Assembly: GCA_002325245.1 (NCBI GenBank)
Contig: DCRR01000011.1
Span: forward strand, 179,517-243,516
Length of the DNA stretch: 64,000 nucleotides
From: Microbacteriaceae bacterium UBA1487
Lineage (GTDB): Bacteria > Actinomycetota > Actinomycetes > Actinomycetales > Microbacteriaceae
Reading direction: 5' to 3'
Shown here: positions 34,302 to 45,570 of the stretch, piece by piece
Position numbering within the stretch: the first letter of the stretch is position 1
Layout of the letters: the number at the start of each line of letters is the position of its first letter
Translations under genes and position numbers: made by a program
Notes under the pieces: model-generated
Seen by the model: only the letters and a program-made list of their open reading frames with translations
Told to the model about the DNA's origin: nothing
Databases searched by the model: none

Positions 34302-35386
34302 CCGCCCTGCCCAGCCCCGCGCTCGTCATCGACCGCGCGCGCATGACGGCGAACATCGACCGGATGTCGCGCGCCATGCGCGACGCCGGAGTCGCCCTCC
34401 GCCCGCACTTCAAGACCTCGAAGATGATCGAGGTGGCTCGCCTGCAGTCCGAGGCCGGCGCGGTCGGCTTCACCTGCGCGACGCCGGAAGAAGCGGATGC
34501 GCTGCTGACGGCCGGTTTCGCCGACCTGTTCTGGGCGCACGGCCCGGTGGGTGCCAAGGCGACGCTCGCGGCGGAGTTCAACCGCCGCGGACGCGTCGCG
34601 ATCGGCGTCGACTCGGTCGAACTCGCCGAGCCCGTGTCGCGCGAGGCCGCCCGGCTCGGGGTCACCGTGCCGGTGCGCCTCGAGATCGACACCGGCCTCG
34701 GACGCACCGGAATCCGGGCCTCCGACGCGGTGGTCGTGGCTACCGCGCTCGCCGGCTTGCCGAACCTCGAGTTCGAGGGGGTCTACACCCACGAAGGGCA
34801 GCTCGCCGGCGTCTCGGGCGACCGCGCGGCGATCCGCGCGGCGGGCGTGTCCGCGGCGGAGGCGCTCGTCGCCGTGGCCGAGGACATCCGGGCGTCCGGA
34901 CTCCCGGTCTCCGTTGTCTCGGTCGGATCCACCCCGGGCTGGGATTCGGCGCCGACCGTGGCGGGCGTCACCGAGGCCCGCCCCGGAACCTACGTCTTCA
35001 GCGACGCGAACCAGCTTCGGCTCGAGTCCACGACCCTCGACCAGTGCGCCCTCACGGTGCGCGCGTCGGTCGTCAGCGTGCAGCGTCCGGGCGCCGTCAT
35101 CATCGACGCCGGACTCAAGGCGATGAGCGCGGACGGCTCCAACCGCGGCTCGACCTTCGGGCTGCTGCTCACCCCTGAATTCGAACTCGACGACACCGTC
35201 GAGTTCCCCACCGCCTACGAGGAGCACGGAACCCTCGTGGGGCGCGGCATCGCCGATCTGCGCGTCGGCGACTCCGTGGCTCTTCTCCCCAATCACGCCT
35301 GCGGCGTCGTCAACATGTGGGGCACGGTTCACGTGCTCGATGAGGACGGCGCTGTGCAGACGTGGCATCCGGTCGGACGGCATTGA
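34298..35386 (+). CDS. D-serine dehydratase / D-threonine aldolase-like PLP enzyme
   Basis: A 362-residue fold-type III PLP enzyme. The N-terminal alanine-racemase-like barrel carries the PLP lysine K39 in RPHFKTSK and the phosphate-binding SVGSTPGW. The C-terminal D-ser_dehydrat domain ends with PNHACGVVNMW, where H333 and C335 correspond to the metal ligands of eukaryotic-type D-serine dehydratase and D-threonine aldolase. It would deaminate D-serine to pyruvate or cleave D-beta-hydroxy amino acids to glycine plus an aldehyde. It sits in an operon with a D-aminoacylase and RidA, which supports a D-amino acid substrate. Confidence 0.87.
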   Translation: MTALPSPALVIDRARMTANIDRMSRAMRDAGVALRPHFKTSKMIEVARLQSEAGAVGFTCATPEEADALLTAGFADLFWAHGPVGAKATLAAEFNRRGRVAIGVDSVELAEPVSREAARLGVTVPVRLEIDTGLGRTGIRASDAVVVATALAGLPNLEFEGVYTHEGQLAGVSGDRAAIRAAGVSAAEALVAVAEDIRASGLPVSVVSVGSTPGWDSAPTVAGVTEARPGTYVFSDANQLRLESTTLDQCALTVRASVVSVQRPGAVIIDAGLKAMSADGSNRGSTFGLLLTPEFELDDTVEFPTAYEEHGTLVGRGIADLRVGDSVALLPNHACGVVNMWGTVHVLDEDGAVQTWHPVGRH

Positions 35387-35433
35387 CCGGACCCTGAAAC
35401 GCACCACCCCACCCCACTATGAGAGGTCAGATT

Positions 35434-36939
35434 GTGACAGGAACCAAGAGAACTGCCCGGCTCGGCGCGTTCGCCGCGCTCGCTGCCGGCACGCTCGTGC
35501 TGGCAGGCTGCACTGCCGGATCGCAGGAGAGCGACCCGGCAGCCGCGAGTGAGATCGTCGTCGCCCTGCCTGGCGACATCGACAACTTCGACCCGCACAC
35601 CAACCAGCTCATCATCTACCAGTACGCGGTCCGAGACCTGGTCTTCAGCACCCTTGTGAAGTACGACGTCGCGCTCGAGATCCAGCCGGATCTCGCGACC
35701 TTCGAGGTCAACGAAGATGCAACGGTGTTCACGTTCACTCTAGACCCGGACGCCGTGTTCCAGAATGGCGAAGCGGTGGATGCTGCGGCCGTCATCGCCT
35801 CGCTCGAGCGCGCCGCCGGCCAGGAGGACTCGATCTTCTCGGGGCGCCTCGCCGACGTGGCCTCGTACGAGGCCGTCGACGACGCGACCGTCGTGATCAC
35901 GCTCAACAACCCGAACGCCGGGTTCCTCGCGGGCATCACCGACATCGCCATCGTCGCGCCGTCGAACTTCGACGATGTCAGCGCGACTCCGATCGGCTCG
36001 GGACCGTACTCGTTCGAGTCGTGGGAGCCGAACTCGCAGATCGAGCTGACCCGCTTCGATGACTACTTCGGCGAGGCGGGCGCGACCGAGACGATCATCG
36101 AGCGTCCGATCGCCGACCAGCAGGTCGCGCTGAACAACCTGTACAGCGGCGAGGTCGACATCATCACGACCGCCTCCGCGGCGACCACCGCCCAGGTGGA
36201 TGCCGACCGTGCGGTCGTCGTCGAGCCGACCTCCTCGAACAGCCTCGAGCTGATCGAGTTCAACTCCTCCGGCAAGCTCGCCGACCCGCTCGTGCGCCAG
36301 GCTCTCGCCTACGCGCTCGACAAGGAGTCGATCCGCGAGATCGCCTTCGGCGGCGGCGGTTCCACGGCGTGGAGCCCGCTCCCCGAGAGCAGCTGGGCCT
36401 ACGCCGAGCAGGAGGGCTACCCGTACGACCTCGACAAGGCCGCCGAGCTGCTCGCCGAGGCGGGCGTCAGCGACCTGGAGTTCGACCTGGAGATCCTCAC
36501 CGGATTCCCCGAGGCCGAGTCGATCGCCCGCGTCTGGCAGTCGTCGCTGGCCGAGATCGGCGTCACGCTGAACCCGCAGGTCGGCGAGCTGTCGGTCTGG
36601 CTCGACGCGTACATCAACCGCGACTACGACGCGACCTGGAACGTCTTCAACGTGGGCGGTGACCCGAACTCGTTCTTCGACGTGATCATGACGGCGCACC
36701 TCGCCGATGACTACCAGAACGCCGAGGTCGAGGCGCTCATCGCCGAGGCGACGAGCGTGTCGGACGAGAGCGCCCGCGCGGCGATCTACGCCCAGCTGCA
36801 GGAGATCATGGTCGACGAGCTGCCCGTCATGGTGGTGCAGTCGGCTCCGGTCGCGGCGATCATCGCTCCCGGCGTCAGCGGCTACGAGATCAACCCCCTC
36901 GGCAACTCGCTGCTGAGCCAGATCGCGGTCGCGAAGTAA
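35434..36939 (+). CDS. ABC transporter substrate-binding lipoprotein (family 5, peptide type)
   Basis: A 501-residue precursor with a signal peptide and lipobox (LAAGTLVLAGC) and the SBP_bac_5 fold (EIVVALPGDIDNFDPHTNQL; IGSGPYSFESWEPNSQIEL; DPLVRQALAYALDKESI). It captures a peptide-like solute for the DppBCDF-type importer encoded downstream. The GTG at 35434 is chosen because GAGAGG lies 7 nt upstream; an in-frame ATG at 35419 lacks such a site. The 47-nt gap before it is the largest in the operon up to this point and might hold an extra promoter. Confidence 0.93.
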   Translation: MTGTKRTARLGAFAALAAGTLVLAGCTAGSQESDPAAASEIVVALPGDIDNFDPHTNQLIIYQYAVRDLVFSTLVKYDVALEIQPDLATFEVNEDATVFTFTLDPDAVFQNGEAVDAAAVIASLERAAGQEDSIFSGRLADVASYEAVDDATVVITLNNPNAGFLAGITDIAIVAPSNFDDVSATPIGSGPYSFESWEPNSQIELTRFDDYFGEAGATETIIERPIADQQVALNNLYSGEVDIITTASAATTAQVDADRAVVVEPTSSNSLELIEFNSSGKLADPLVRQALAYALDKESIREIAFGGGGSTAWSPLPESSWAYAEQEGYPYDLDKAAELLAEAGVSDLEFDLEILTGFPEAESIARVWQSSLAEIGVTLNPQVGELSVWLDAYINRDYDATWNVFNVGGDPNSFFDVIMTAHLADDYQNAEVEALIAEATSVSDESARAAIYAQLQEIMVDELPVMVVQSAPVAAIIAPGVSGYEINPLGNSLLSQIAVAK

Positions 36940-36958
36940 GGACCCGGCGGAGCGCGAG

Positions 36959-37918
36959 ATGAACATCATGAAACGGATCGGAATCCAGGCTGCCCGGCTG
37001 ATGCTGGTGCTCCTGCTGGTGTCGATCATGGTCTTCCTTGCGCTCCGCCTCACGCCCGGGGACCCGGCGGCTCTGCTGCTGGGTTCCCAGGCGGGGCGGC
37101 CCGACGCCGCCGCAACACTTGCCGCGCTGCGCGAGTCGATGGGCCTCGACCAGCCGTGGCCGGTGCAGTACTGGCTGTGGCTGAGCGAGATCCTCCAGGG
37201 CAACCTGGGCGAGTCGAGCCGCAACGGCGTCGCCGTCGTCGAGCTGATCGCCGGGGCGATCCCCAGCACGCTGTGGCTGATCGGCCTGTCGGTGGCCGTG
37301 TCGGTTCCGCTCTCGATCCTGCTCGGCATCATCGCCGCCAGCCGCGCCAACGGCATCGTCGACCGTCTCGTCCGCGGCATCACCACCGTGTCGATCGCCC
37401 TCCCGGGCGTGTGGTTCGGTCTGCTGCTGATCATCGTGTTCTCGGTGACGCTGCGCGTGCTCCCCTCGGGCGGCTACGTCGACCCGGGGACGGATCTCGT
37501 GGAGTTCGTCCGCCACATGGTTCTGCCCGTCGCGACGCTGTCGGTGTTCCTGACCGGCGTGCTCACCCGCTTCGTCTACGCGGAGGCGTCCGACGTGCTG
37601 CGCCAGGACTACATGCGCACCAGCCTCGCGATGGGCATCTCACCCGCCCGTCGGCTGTTCCGCTATGCCGCCAAGAACGCGGTGCTGCCGATGATCACGA
37701 TCGTCGGCGTGCAGATCGGCGCGCTCGTCGGAGGCGCCGTGCTGGTCGAGGCCGTCTTCGGCCTGGGCGGCCTCGGGCAGCTCCTCCTCTCGAGCGTGCT
37801 GAACCGCGACTACCAGGTCGTGCAGTCCGCCGTGCTTCTCACCACCGCGGTGGTGCTCCTGGTGGGGTACCTCGCCGACATCGCCTACCGCCTGGTCGAC
37901 CCAAGGATTACCCGATGA
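36959..37918 (+). CDS. ABC transporter permease, DppB/OppB-like
   Basis: A 319-residue inner-membrane permease with six predicted helices. It has the N-terminal signature FLALRLTPGDPAALLLG, a periplasmic loop and the EAA-type cytoplasmic loop (RQDYMRTSLAMGISPARRLF). It forms the translocation pore with the DppC-like protein whose ATG overlaps its stop. The start could be the ATG at 36959 or the one 9 nt later. The substrate is inferred to be a peptide or N-acyl amino acid from the co-encoded deacylase. Confidence 0.92.
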   Translation: MNIMKRIGIQAARLMLVLLLVSIMVFLALRLTPGDPAALLLGSQAGRPDAAATLAALRESMGLDQPWPVQYWLWLSEILQGNLGESSRNGVAVVELIAGAIPSTLWLIGLSVAVSVPLSILLGIIAASRANGIVDRLVRGITTVSIALPGVWFGLLLIIVFSVTLRVLPSGGYVDPGTDLVEFVRHMVLPVATLSVFLTGVLTRFVYAEASDVLRQDYMRTSLAMGISPARRLFRYAAKNAVLPMITIVGVQIGALVGGAVLVEAVFGLGGLGQLLLSSVLNRDYQVVQSAVLLTTAVVLLVGYLADIAYRLVDPRITR

Positions 37919-38748
37919 TCGCCCGACTCCGCTCCCTCGGCCTCGCGCGGGCCGTGCTCCTGGCCGCGGCCGTGCTCCTGGTCGCGATCGCGGTGGCGCC
38001 CCAGCTCTTCACCCCGTACAACCCGACCGCGATCGATGCGACGCAGATCCTGCAGGCGCCGTCGTGGGAGCACCCCTTCGGCACCGACGATGCGGGCGCC
38101 GACGTGCTCGCGCGCATCCTGTACGCCACCCGGCTGGAGCTGATCATCGCGATCGGCAGCGTGCTCGTCGCGCTGGTCCTCGGCATCCCCACCGGCCTGC
38201 TCGCCGGCTACGCCGGGCGACTGCTCGACGGGATCCTCTCGAGCGTCTCGGCGGCCACGCTCGCCTTCCCGCTCATCCTCTTCGCCATTCTCATCGTGGC
38301 GAGCTTCGGCACCACCAGCACCACGCTCGTCGGGATCATCGGATTCCTGTTCTTCCCGCGTGTGTTCCAGCTGGTGCGCGGGCAGACGCTGGCGCTGCGC
38401 GAACGCGAGTTCGTCGTCGCGGTCCGGGTCACCGGGATCGGGCCCCTGCGCACGCTGGGGCGCCACATCCTGCCGAACGCCGCCGGGCCGATCTTCACCC
38501 TGGCGCCGCAGCTGGCCGCCGAAGCGATCCTCATCGAGACCGGCCTCAGCTATCTCGGGCTCGGTGTGTCCCTGCCCGACGCGACGTGGGGCACGATCCT
38601 CGAGTCGTCCAAGGACTACTACGTCACCTCGCCCGCCTACGCGGTCGTCGCCGGCCTGACCATCACGCTGGTGGCGGCGCTCCTGATGTGGGCCGGGGAT
38701 CTCGCCGCGGAGTGGTCGAATCCGCTTCGGAGACGGAGGACGGCGTGA
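37915..38748 (+). CDS. ABC transporter permease, DppC/OppC-like
   Basis: A 277-residue permease. The first helix lies at residues ~10-30, then the OppC-type PYNPTAIDATQILQAPSWEH and FGTDDAGADVLARILYATR stretch, then five more helices. The EAA loop is in EFVVAVRVTGIGPLRTLGRH and SYLGLGVSLPDATWG is near the end. The N-terminal part lacks the long extra domain of some OppC proteins. It overlaps the DppB-like gene and the deacylase gene by 4 nt each. Confidence 0.92.
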   Translation: MIARLRSLGLARAVLLAAAVLLVAIAVAPQLFTPYNPTAIDATQILQAPSWEHPFGTDDAGADVLARILYATRLELIIAIGSVLVALVLGIPTGLLAGYAGRLLDGILSSVSAATLAFPLILFAILIVASFGTTSTTLVGIIGFLFFPRVFQLVRGQTLALREREFVVAVRVTGIGPLRTLGRHILPNAAGPIFTLAPQLAAEAILIETGLSYLGLGVSLPDATWGTILESSKDYYVTSPAYAVVAGLTITLVAALLMWAGDLAAEWSNPLRRRRTA

Positions 38749-40291
38749 CCCCCGCAGTTCTGATCGCCGGAGGTCTCGTCGCCGACGGCACGGGAGCCGA
38801 GCCGATCGCGCGCGACGTGCTGGTGCGCGACGGCGTCGTCGTCGACCTCCTGACGCCCGGCGCCGCGGTCGAGGCCGAACGCCTCGACGCGACGGGGATG
38901 CTGGTCGCGCCCGGCTTCGTCGACATCCACACCCACTCCGATCTGGGCCGGATCTCGTCGCCGGATGCGGCCAGCCGCGCCCTGCAGGGCATCACCACCG
39001 AGGTGATCGGCAACTGCGGAATGAGCCCGGCCCCGCTCGGGCGGGACCTCGCCGAGTTCCGCACCGTCATCGGCCCGATCGACACGGTTCCCGACCTCGA
39101 GCTCGCCTGGCACGACACGGCCAGCTACCTCGAGGTGCTCGACCAGACCCCGGGGGCAACCAACCTGGTGCCCCTCCTCGGCCATGGCAGTCTGCGCCAT
39201 GCGGTGATGGGGCTGCGGGTCGGCGCCGCCGACGCGACCGAGCGCGCCACGATGCAGTCCCTGCTGACGGAAGCGCTCGCGCAGGGCTTCTGGGGCATGA
39301 GCCTCGGCTTCATGTACGCACCGGGCGAGGGCAGCGACGAGCGGGAGCTGCTCGGGCTGCTCGGCGAGCTCCGTGCCGCGGGCGGTCTGCTCGCGTCGCA
39401 CCTGCGGGCCTACAGCCAGGCCGGTCTGCCCGGCGCCATCGACGAGGTCCTGCGGCTCGCGCGTGCCGCCGAGGTGCCGCTCGAGATCTCGCACCTGCGC
39501 TCGCTGAACGACGACGGCACCGCGATCCAGCGCGCCTTCGAGCTGCTGGCCGCCACCGAGGTCGACGTCCAGGCGGACGCCTACCCGTATCTCGCGGGGC
39601 ACACGACGCTGCTGCAGCTGCTGCCCTCCGAGCTCCGCTCTGCGGGCGTCGCCGACATCCTCGCCCTGGCGGCGGCCGAGCCGGGCTCGCTGGCCGCGGC
39701 GCTGCGCTCCGCCCAGCAGTTCGACGCGAGCGCGATCACGATCGCCCGAGCTCGCGCGGGCGCCCCCGAAGTCGGGCATGACCTCGCCGCGCTCGCCAGC
39801 GAGCACGAGGACTGGGCCGCCGTCGCCGAGCGCCTGCTCGTCGAGGCGGACGGCAACGTCGACATGATCGTGGTCGGAACCCGACCCGAGGACGCCGCGC
39901 GCGTCCTCGCCGACCCTCTCGTCAGCGTGGCCTCCGACGGATCCGCGCTGGCCCTCGACCACCACCACAACGTGCCGCACCCGCGCTCGATCGGCACCTT
40001 CCCTCGCGCCTTCCGCGAGCTCGCCGACGCGGGGATGCCGCTCGGAGCGATCGTGCACAAGATGACCGCCAAGCCGGCCGCCCGACTCGGGCTCGACCGG
40101 GGCGTCCTCGCCGCCGGTCGCGTCGCCGACCTCGTCGTGCTCGACCCCGCCCGGATCGCCGACCGGGCCAGCTACGCGGAGCCGCTCGTGCCGCCCGCAG
40201 GAATCCACCATGTGATCGTCGCGGGCCAGCACGTCGTGCGCGACGGGGTCGCGACCGGCGCCCGACCCGGCGCCCTACTGAGGAGGCAGCG

Positions 40292-40295
<4 letters not shown>
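38745..40295 (+). CDS. N-acyl-D-amino-acid deacylase (D-aminoacylase)
   Basis: A 516-residue amidohydrolase that removes acyl groups from N-acyl-D-amino acids. All residues expected of the zinc site are visible: H62 and H64 (DIHTHSDL), C91 (VIGNCGMS), H219 (LLASHLRAYSQ), H250 (LEISHLRS) and D398 (VASDGSAL), followed by the family motif HPRSIGTFPRAF. The spacing closely follows that of characterised D-aminoacylases. Insertion of this gene between the permease and ATPase genes, with GTGA/ATGA overlaps on both sides, indicates that its product acts on the imported solute in the cytoplasm. Confidence 0.92.
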
Positions 40296-41118
<823 letters not shown>

Positions 41119-41122
<4 letters not shown>

Positions 41123-41916
41123 CCGACCTGCTTGAGATCGACGACCTCCGCATCCGCTTTGAAGGCGCCCCAGGCCACGCGGTGGACGGGGTGTCGATCA
41201 CCGTGCCCGCGGGCCGTCGCGTCGGCATCATCGGCGAGTCCGGCTCCGGCAAGTCGGTGACGGCGATGTCGATTCTGCGGCTGAACGACGAGCGCATCAT
41301 GAGCTACTCCGACGACTCGGCGATCCGCTACCGCGGTGAAGACCTGCTGACCGCGCCCGCGTCGCGCCTGCGGCAGGTGCGTGGCGCCGAGATCTCGATG
41401 ATCTTTCAGGACCCGATGTCGACCCTCAACCCGGTATTCACGGTGGGAGAGCAGATCGTCGACGTGCTGCGCGCGCATCGTCCGTATTCGAAAGCGGCCG
41501 CCCGCCCGGTGGTCGTGGAGACCCTCCAGACCGTCGGCATCCGCGACGCCGAGCGCGTGTTCGACCGCTACCCGCACGAACTCAGCGGCGGGATGCAGCA
41601 GCGCGTGATGATCGCGATGGCGATCTCCTCGCGTCCGGCGCTGCTGATCGCCGACGAGGCCACGAGCGCGCTCGATGTCACCGTGCAGGCCGCCGTGCTC
41701 GAGACCCTCGGGTCGCTCGCCGACAACCTCGGCATGGCCGTGCTGATGATCACGCACGACATGGGGGTCGTGGCGCGCTTCTGCGACGACGTCTACGTCA
41801 TGAACGGGGGAGCCGTCGTCGAGCACGGACCCGTCGCCGACGTGCTCACCGCGCCCGCCCATCCGTACACCCAGAAGCTGCTCGCGGCCGTGCCGCGGGT
41901 CCGTCCGGTCGCCTGA
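41119..41916 (+). CDS. ABC transporter ATP-binding protein, DppD/OppD-like
   Basis: A 265-residue ATPase. Walker A is GESGSGKSVTAMSIL, the signature LSGGMQQRVMIAMAI and Walker B ALLIADEATSALDVT. The C-terminus stops at the HPYTQKLLAAVPRVRP element, without the Cys-rich extension that makes typical DppD/OppD proteins ~330 residues long. The GTG start overlaps the DppF-like stop by 4 nt. With the binding protein and two permeases it completes a five-component importer. Confidence 0.92.
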
Positions 41917-41945
41917 CCGTCAACACCGAAAGAGAAATCAGCACC

Positions 41946-42317
41946 ATGCGCACACGCATCGCCTCGCCCGCCTCCCCGCCGCCCGCCGGACCGTACTCGC
42001 CCGGAATGGTCCACAACGGCGTGCTCTACCTCGCCGGCCAGGGGCCGTTCGACGCCGAGGGCAAGCGCGTCGGAGAGACCTTCGCCGACCAGGTGCGCCT
42101 CACCTTCGGCAACCTGCAGGCCAACGCGGAGGCCGCGGGCACGTCGCTCGAGCACGCGCTGCGCTACGGCGTCTACCTGCGCTCGCTGGATGACTTCGCC
42201 GAGTTCAACGAGATCGCCAAGGAGTTCTTCGTCGAGCCGTTCCCCGTGCGCACCACCATCGAGGTCGCGCTGCGCGGATTCGACGTCGAGATCGACGCGA
42301 TCATCGCGGTCCCGTGA
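41946..42317 (+). CDS. RidA-family enamine/imine deaminase
   Basis: A 123-residue RidA/YjgF/UK114 protein. It has the SPASPPPAGPYSPGMVHNGVL start, LYLAGQGPFD, and the C-terminal FPVRTTIEVALRGFDVEIDAI with the Arg that anchors the substrate carboxylate. RidA hydrolyses reactive enamines such as 2-aminoacrylate released by PLP dehydratases. The D-serine dehydratase-like enzyme in the same operon would generate such an intermediate, which explains its presence. A 29-nt gap precedes it; a purine-rich AAAGAGAAA serves as a weak ribosome-binding site. Confidence 0.92.
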   Translation: MRTRIASPASPPPAGPYSPGMVHNGVLYLAGQGPFDAEGKRVGETFADQVRLTFGNLQANAEAAGTSLEHALRYGVYLRSLDDFAEFNEIAKEFFVEPFPVRTTIEVALRGFDVEIDAIIAVP

Positions 42318-43162
42318 GCGGTTTCGCACGGCTCGGGGATCCCGGCTCCGAGATCCCCGTTCTGCAGCGCGAGGGGGTCAGCTACGATCTGCGGTCGCTG
42401 ACGCCGGAGATCGACGCCGCGTTCCTCGCCTCCGGCGGCCTCGACCGGGCGCGCGCGGCGACCGATCTGCCGGTTCTGCCCGGCGCCGCGTCAATGCGAG
42501 TCGGCCCCCCGATCGCGCGCCCGGGCAAGATCGTCTGCGTCGGACTCAACTACCTGGACCACGCTCAGGAGACCGGTGCCACCGTCCCGCATGAGCCGGT
42601 CGTCTTCATGAAGGACCCGTCGACGATGGTCGGGCCCTTCGACAACGTGGCGATCCCGCGCGGCTCGGAGAAGACCGACTGGGAGGTGGAGCTCGGCATT
42701 GTGATCGGGCGCACCGCCCGCTATCTGGATGCCGAGAAGGACGCCGATTCCGTCATCGCCGGTTACGCGATCTCGCACGATGTGTCGGAGCGCGAGTTCC
42801 AGCTCGAGCGCGGCGGCCAGTGGGACAAGGGCAAGAGCTGCGAGACGTTCAACCCCTTCGGGCCGGTGCTCGTCGCGGCCGACGAGATCGACGATCCGCA
42901 GAACCTGGGCCTCTGGCTGCGGGTCAACGGCGTCGAGCGCCAGGTCGGCACGACCTCGAACATGATCTTCTCGATCCGACACATCGTCTGGTATCTGTCG
43001 CAGTTCATGGTGCTGAACCCGGGCGACGTGATCAACACCGGCACCCCGGCCGGGGTCGCGCTCGGACTGCCGGGCACGCCGTACCTGGTCGCCGGCGACG
43101 TCGTCGAACTCGAGATCGAGGGTCTCGGCTACGCCCGCCAGGAGTTCGTCGCGGCGCGCTAG
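42314..43162 (+). CDS. Fumarylacetoacetate hydrolase (FAH) family protein
   Basis: A 282-residue metal-dependent enzyme. An N-terminal domain (1-65) precedes the FAH core with [12 protein letters not shown], the metal-binding acidic residues in [31 protein letters not shown] and [12 protein letters not shown]. Such proteins cleave or hydrate 2,4-diketo acids. The [16 protein letters not shown] stretch is reminiscent of 2,4-diketo-3-deoxy-sugar-acid hydrolases. It closes the operon and may cleave the final keto acid. Its stop TAG overlaps the opposite-strand purL stop in a single CTAG. Confidence 0.88.
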   Translation: MSGFARLGDPGSEIPVLQREGVSYDLRSLTPEIDAAFLASGGLDRARAATDLPVLPGAASMRVGPPIARPGKIVCVGLNYLDHAQETGATVPHEPVVFMKDPSTMVGPFDNVAIPRGSEKTDWEVELGIVIGRTARYLDAEKDADSVIAGYAISHDVSEREFQLERGGQWDKGKSCETFNPFGPVLVAADEIDDPQNLGLWLRVNGVERQVGTTSNMIFSIRHIVWYLSQFMVLNPGDVINTGTPAGVALGLPGTPYLVAGDVVELEIEGLGYARQEFVAAR

Positions 43163-45462
43163 AACCGGGCGAGCGCGCTGGTGTGCGCACCGCGGAGCTC
43201 GTCGACCGACAGGCTGAACTGGCCCTGGACCTCCAGGGTCGGTTCGCTGTCGGTGACGCCGATGCGCAGCACCGGGTAGCCGCGGCCCTCGCACAGGCGC
43301 GTGAACTTGACGTCCTCTTCGCGCGGCACGGCCACCAGCACGCGGCCGGTCGACTCGCTGAACAGCGCGGTCGCGGCATCGACGCCGTCGCGCGCGATCA
43401 GGTCGTCGAGCCACGCGCGCGCGCCGACGCCGAAGCGCAGCACGCCCTCCGCGAGCGCGGTCGCGAGACCGCCGTCGCTGAGGTCGTGGGCGGCGTTGAA
43501 CAGGCCCTCGTGCGCGCCCGCGGCGAGCAGCTCGCCGAGCTCCTTCTCGCGAGCGAGGTCGACCGCAGGCGGGCGACCGCCGAGGTGATCGTGAATCACG
43601 CCGGCCCACGCGGAGCCGTCGAGTTCGAGCGCCGTCGTGCCGAGCAGGTACAGGTTGTCGCCCGGGTCCTGCCAACCGGAGGGCACGCGGCGCGCGACGT
43701 CGTCGATGGTGCCGAGCACCGCCACCACGGGCGTCGGATGGATCGGCACGTCGCCGGTCTGGTTGTAGAAGCTGACGTTGCCGCCCGTGACCGGGATGCC
43801 GAGCTCCAGGCAGCCGTCGGCGAGACCTTCGACGGCCTTCGAGAACTGCCACATCACCTCGGGGTTCTCGGGGGAGCCGAAGTTGAGGCAGTCGGAGACG
43901 GCGGCCGGCTTCGCACCGGTCGTGGCGACGTTGCGATACGCCTCGGCGAGGGCGAGCTGCGCGCCCTGGTACGGGTCGAGGTAGCAGTAGCGGCCGTTGG
44001 CATCCGTCGCGACGGCGAAGCCGAGGCCGGAGCTCTCGTCGACGCGCACCATGCCTGCGTCGTCGGGGTAGCTGAGCGCCGTGTTGCCCATGACGTACTT
44101 GTCGTACTGGCTGGTGATGACACTCGTGTCGCCCAGGTTGGCGCTGCCGAGCAGACGCAGCACCTGCTCCCGAAGCTCGGTGCCGTCGGCGGGTCGCGCG
44201 AGTGCGGCGGCCGAGTCGGCCTGCACCCCGTCGATCCAGCTCGGGTAGGCGATCGGGCGGTTGTAGACCGGGCCGTCGACCGCGACGGTGCGCGGGTCGA
44301 CGTCGACGATGGTCTCGCCGCGCCAGGTGATGATGAGGCGGCCGGTGTCGGTGACCTCGCCGAGCACGCTGGTCTCAACATCCCACTTGCTGGTGACCGC
44401 CAGGAAGCCTTCGAGCTTCTCGGGCCGCACGATCGCCATCATGCGCTCCTGGCTCTCCGACATGAGGATCTCCTCCGCCGTGAGCGAGGGGTCGCGCAGC
44501 AGCACGTCGTCGAGCGAGACCTGCATGCCGCCGTCGCCGTTGCTGGCGAGCTCGCTGGTCGCGCACGAGATGCCGGCCGCCCCGAGATCCTGGATGCCTT
44601 CCACCAGGTCGCCCTGGAACAGCTCCAGACAGCACTCGATGAGCACCTTCTCGGCGAACGGGTCGCCCACCTGCACGGCGGGTCGCTTGGTGGGGCCGCC
44701 CTCGCTGAAGGTGTCGGAGGCGAGGATCGACGCGCCGCCGATGCCGTCGCCGCCGGTGCGGGCGCCGAACAGCACGACCTTGTTGCCCGCGCCGCGGGCG
44801 TTCGCCAGGTGCAGGTCCTCGTGACGCAGCACGCCGACCGCGAGCGCGTTGACAAGCGGGTTGGCCTGATACACCGGGTCGAACCAGGTCTCGCCGCCGA
44901 TGTTCGGCAGGCCCAGGCAGTTGGCGTAGAAGCTGATGCCGCTGACGACGCCGGGCAGCACGCGCGCGGTGTCGGGGTGGTCCACGGCGCCGAAGCGCAG
45001 CGCATCCATGACCGCCACGGGGCGCGCCCCCATCGAGATGATGTCGCGCACGATGCCGCCGACGCCGGTCGCGGCGCCCTGGAACGGCTCGATGTAGCTG
45101 GGGTGGTTGTGGCTCTCGATCTTGAAGGTGACCGCCCAGCCTTCGCCGATGTCGATGACGCCCGCGTTCTCGCCCATGCCGACCATGAGGTCCTTGGTCA
45201 TCTCGGGGCTGACCTTCTGCCCGAACTGACGCAGCCAGACCTTGCTCGACTTGTAGGAGCAGTGCTCGCTCCACATCACCGAGTACATGGCGAGCTCGCC
45301 GCTCGTGGGGCGGCGGCCGAGGATCTGCTTGATCTGCTCGTACTCGTCGGGCTTGAGCCCGAGCGCGTCGTAGGGCTGTTCCTTCTCCGGCGTCGCCCGT
45401 GCGTTGTCGACCGAGTCGACGACGGGGGACGCGGGGGCGGTCGCAGCGGTGGTGTCAGTCAC
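43159..45462 (-). CDS. purL: Phosphoribosylformylglycinamidine synthase subunit PurL
   Basis: A 767-residue small-type PurL that aminates FGAR to FGAM using ammonia from PurQ, with PurS as bridging subunit. The N-terminal [10 protein letters not shown] and [12 protein letters not shown] motifs and two AIRS-like halves match the family. PurQ (47653) and PurS (48351) are encoded 2-3 kb away rather than adjacent. The GTG start is preceded by a 34-nt leader from a TAGGAT box (45502-45507). An N-terminal 30-residue Thr/Ala-rich extension ([17 protein letters not shown]) is outside the conserved core, so the start could be later. Confidence 0.95.
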   Translation of the reverse strand: MTDTTAATAPASPVVDSVDNARATPEKEQPYDALGLKPDEYEQIKQILGRRPTSGELAMYSVMWSEHCSYKSSKVWLRQFGQKVSPEMTKDLMVGMGENAGVIDIGEGWAVTFKIESHNHPSYIEPFQGAATGVGGIVRDIISMGARPVAVMDALRFGAVDHPDTARVLPGVVSGISFYANCLGLPNIGGETWFDPVYQANPLVNALAVGVLRHEDLHLANARGAGNKVVLFGARTGGDGIGGASILASDTFSEGGPTKRPAVQVGDPFAEKVLIECCLELFQGDLVEGIQDLGAAGISCATSELASNGDGGMQVSLDDVLLRDPSLTAEEILMSESQERMMAIVRPEKLEGFLAVTSKWDVETSVLGEVTDTGRLIITWRGETIVDVDPRTVAVDGPVYNRPIAYPSWIDGVQADSAAALARPADGTELREQVLRLLGSANLGDTSVITSQYDKYVMGNTALSYPDDAGMVRVDESSGLGFAVATDANGRYCYLDPYQGAQLALAEAYRNVATTGAKPAAVSDCLNFGSPENPEVMWQFSKAVEGLADGCLELGIPVTGGNVSFYNQTGDVPIHPTPVVAVLGTIDDVARRVPSGWQDPGDNLYLLGTTALELDGSAWAGVIHDHLGGRPPAVDLAREKELGELLAAGAHEGLFNAAHDLSDGGLATALAEGVLRFGVGARAWLDDLIARDGVDAATALFSESTGRVLVAVPREEDVKFTRLCEGRGYPVLRIGVTDSEPTLEVQGQFSLSVDELRGAHTSALARF

Positions 45463-45501
45463 GCGGCCTGGGCTCCGTTCGCGGGGGGAAGTTCATCGCC
45501 C

Positions 45502-45545
45502 ATCCTACCGAGCGCGCGCGAACGCGCCGCGGCTCGGACTACCGT
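45502..45545. promoter_or_regulatory. Divergent promoters of purL (TAGGAT) and the mscS-like gene (TACCGT)
   Basis: The minus-strand TAGGAT (45502-45507) would start a ~34-nt purL leader. The plus-strand TACCGT (45540-45545) would start a ~20-nt leader carrying GGAGG before the ATG at 45571. Confidence 0.4.
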
Positions 45546-45570
45546 GGAACTGCCTGAAGTCTGGAGGACT

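Noticed and set aside
42820..45570. An upstream extension of the mscS-like frame by more than 900 codons.
   Set aside because: The extension is antisense to purL. GGAGG and an ATG at 45571 mark the real start of the channel protein.
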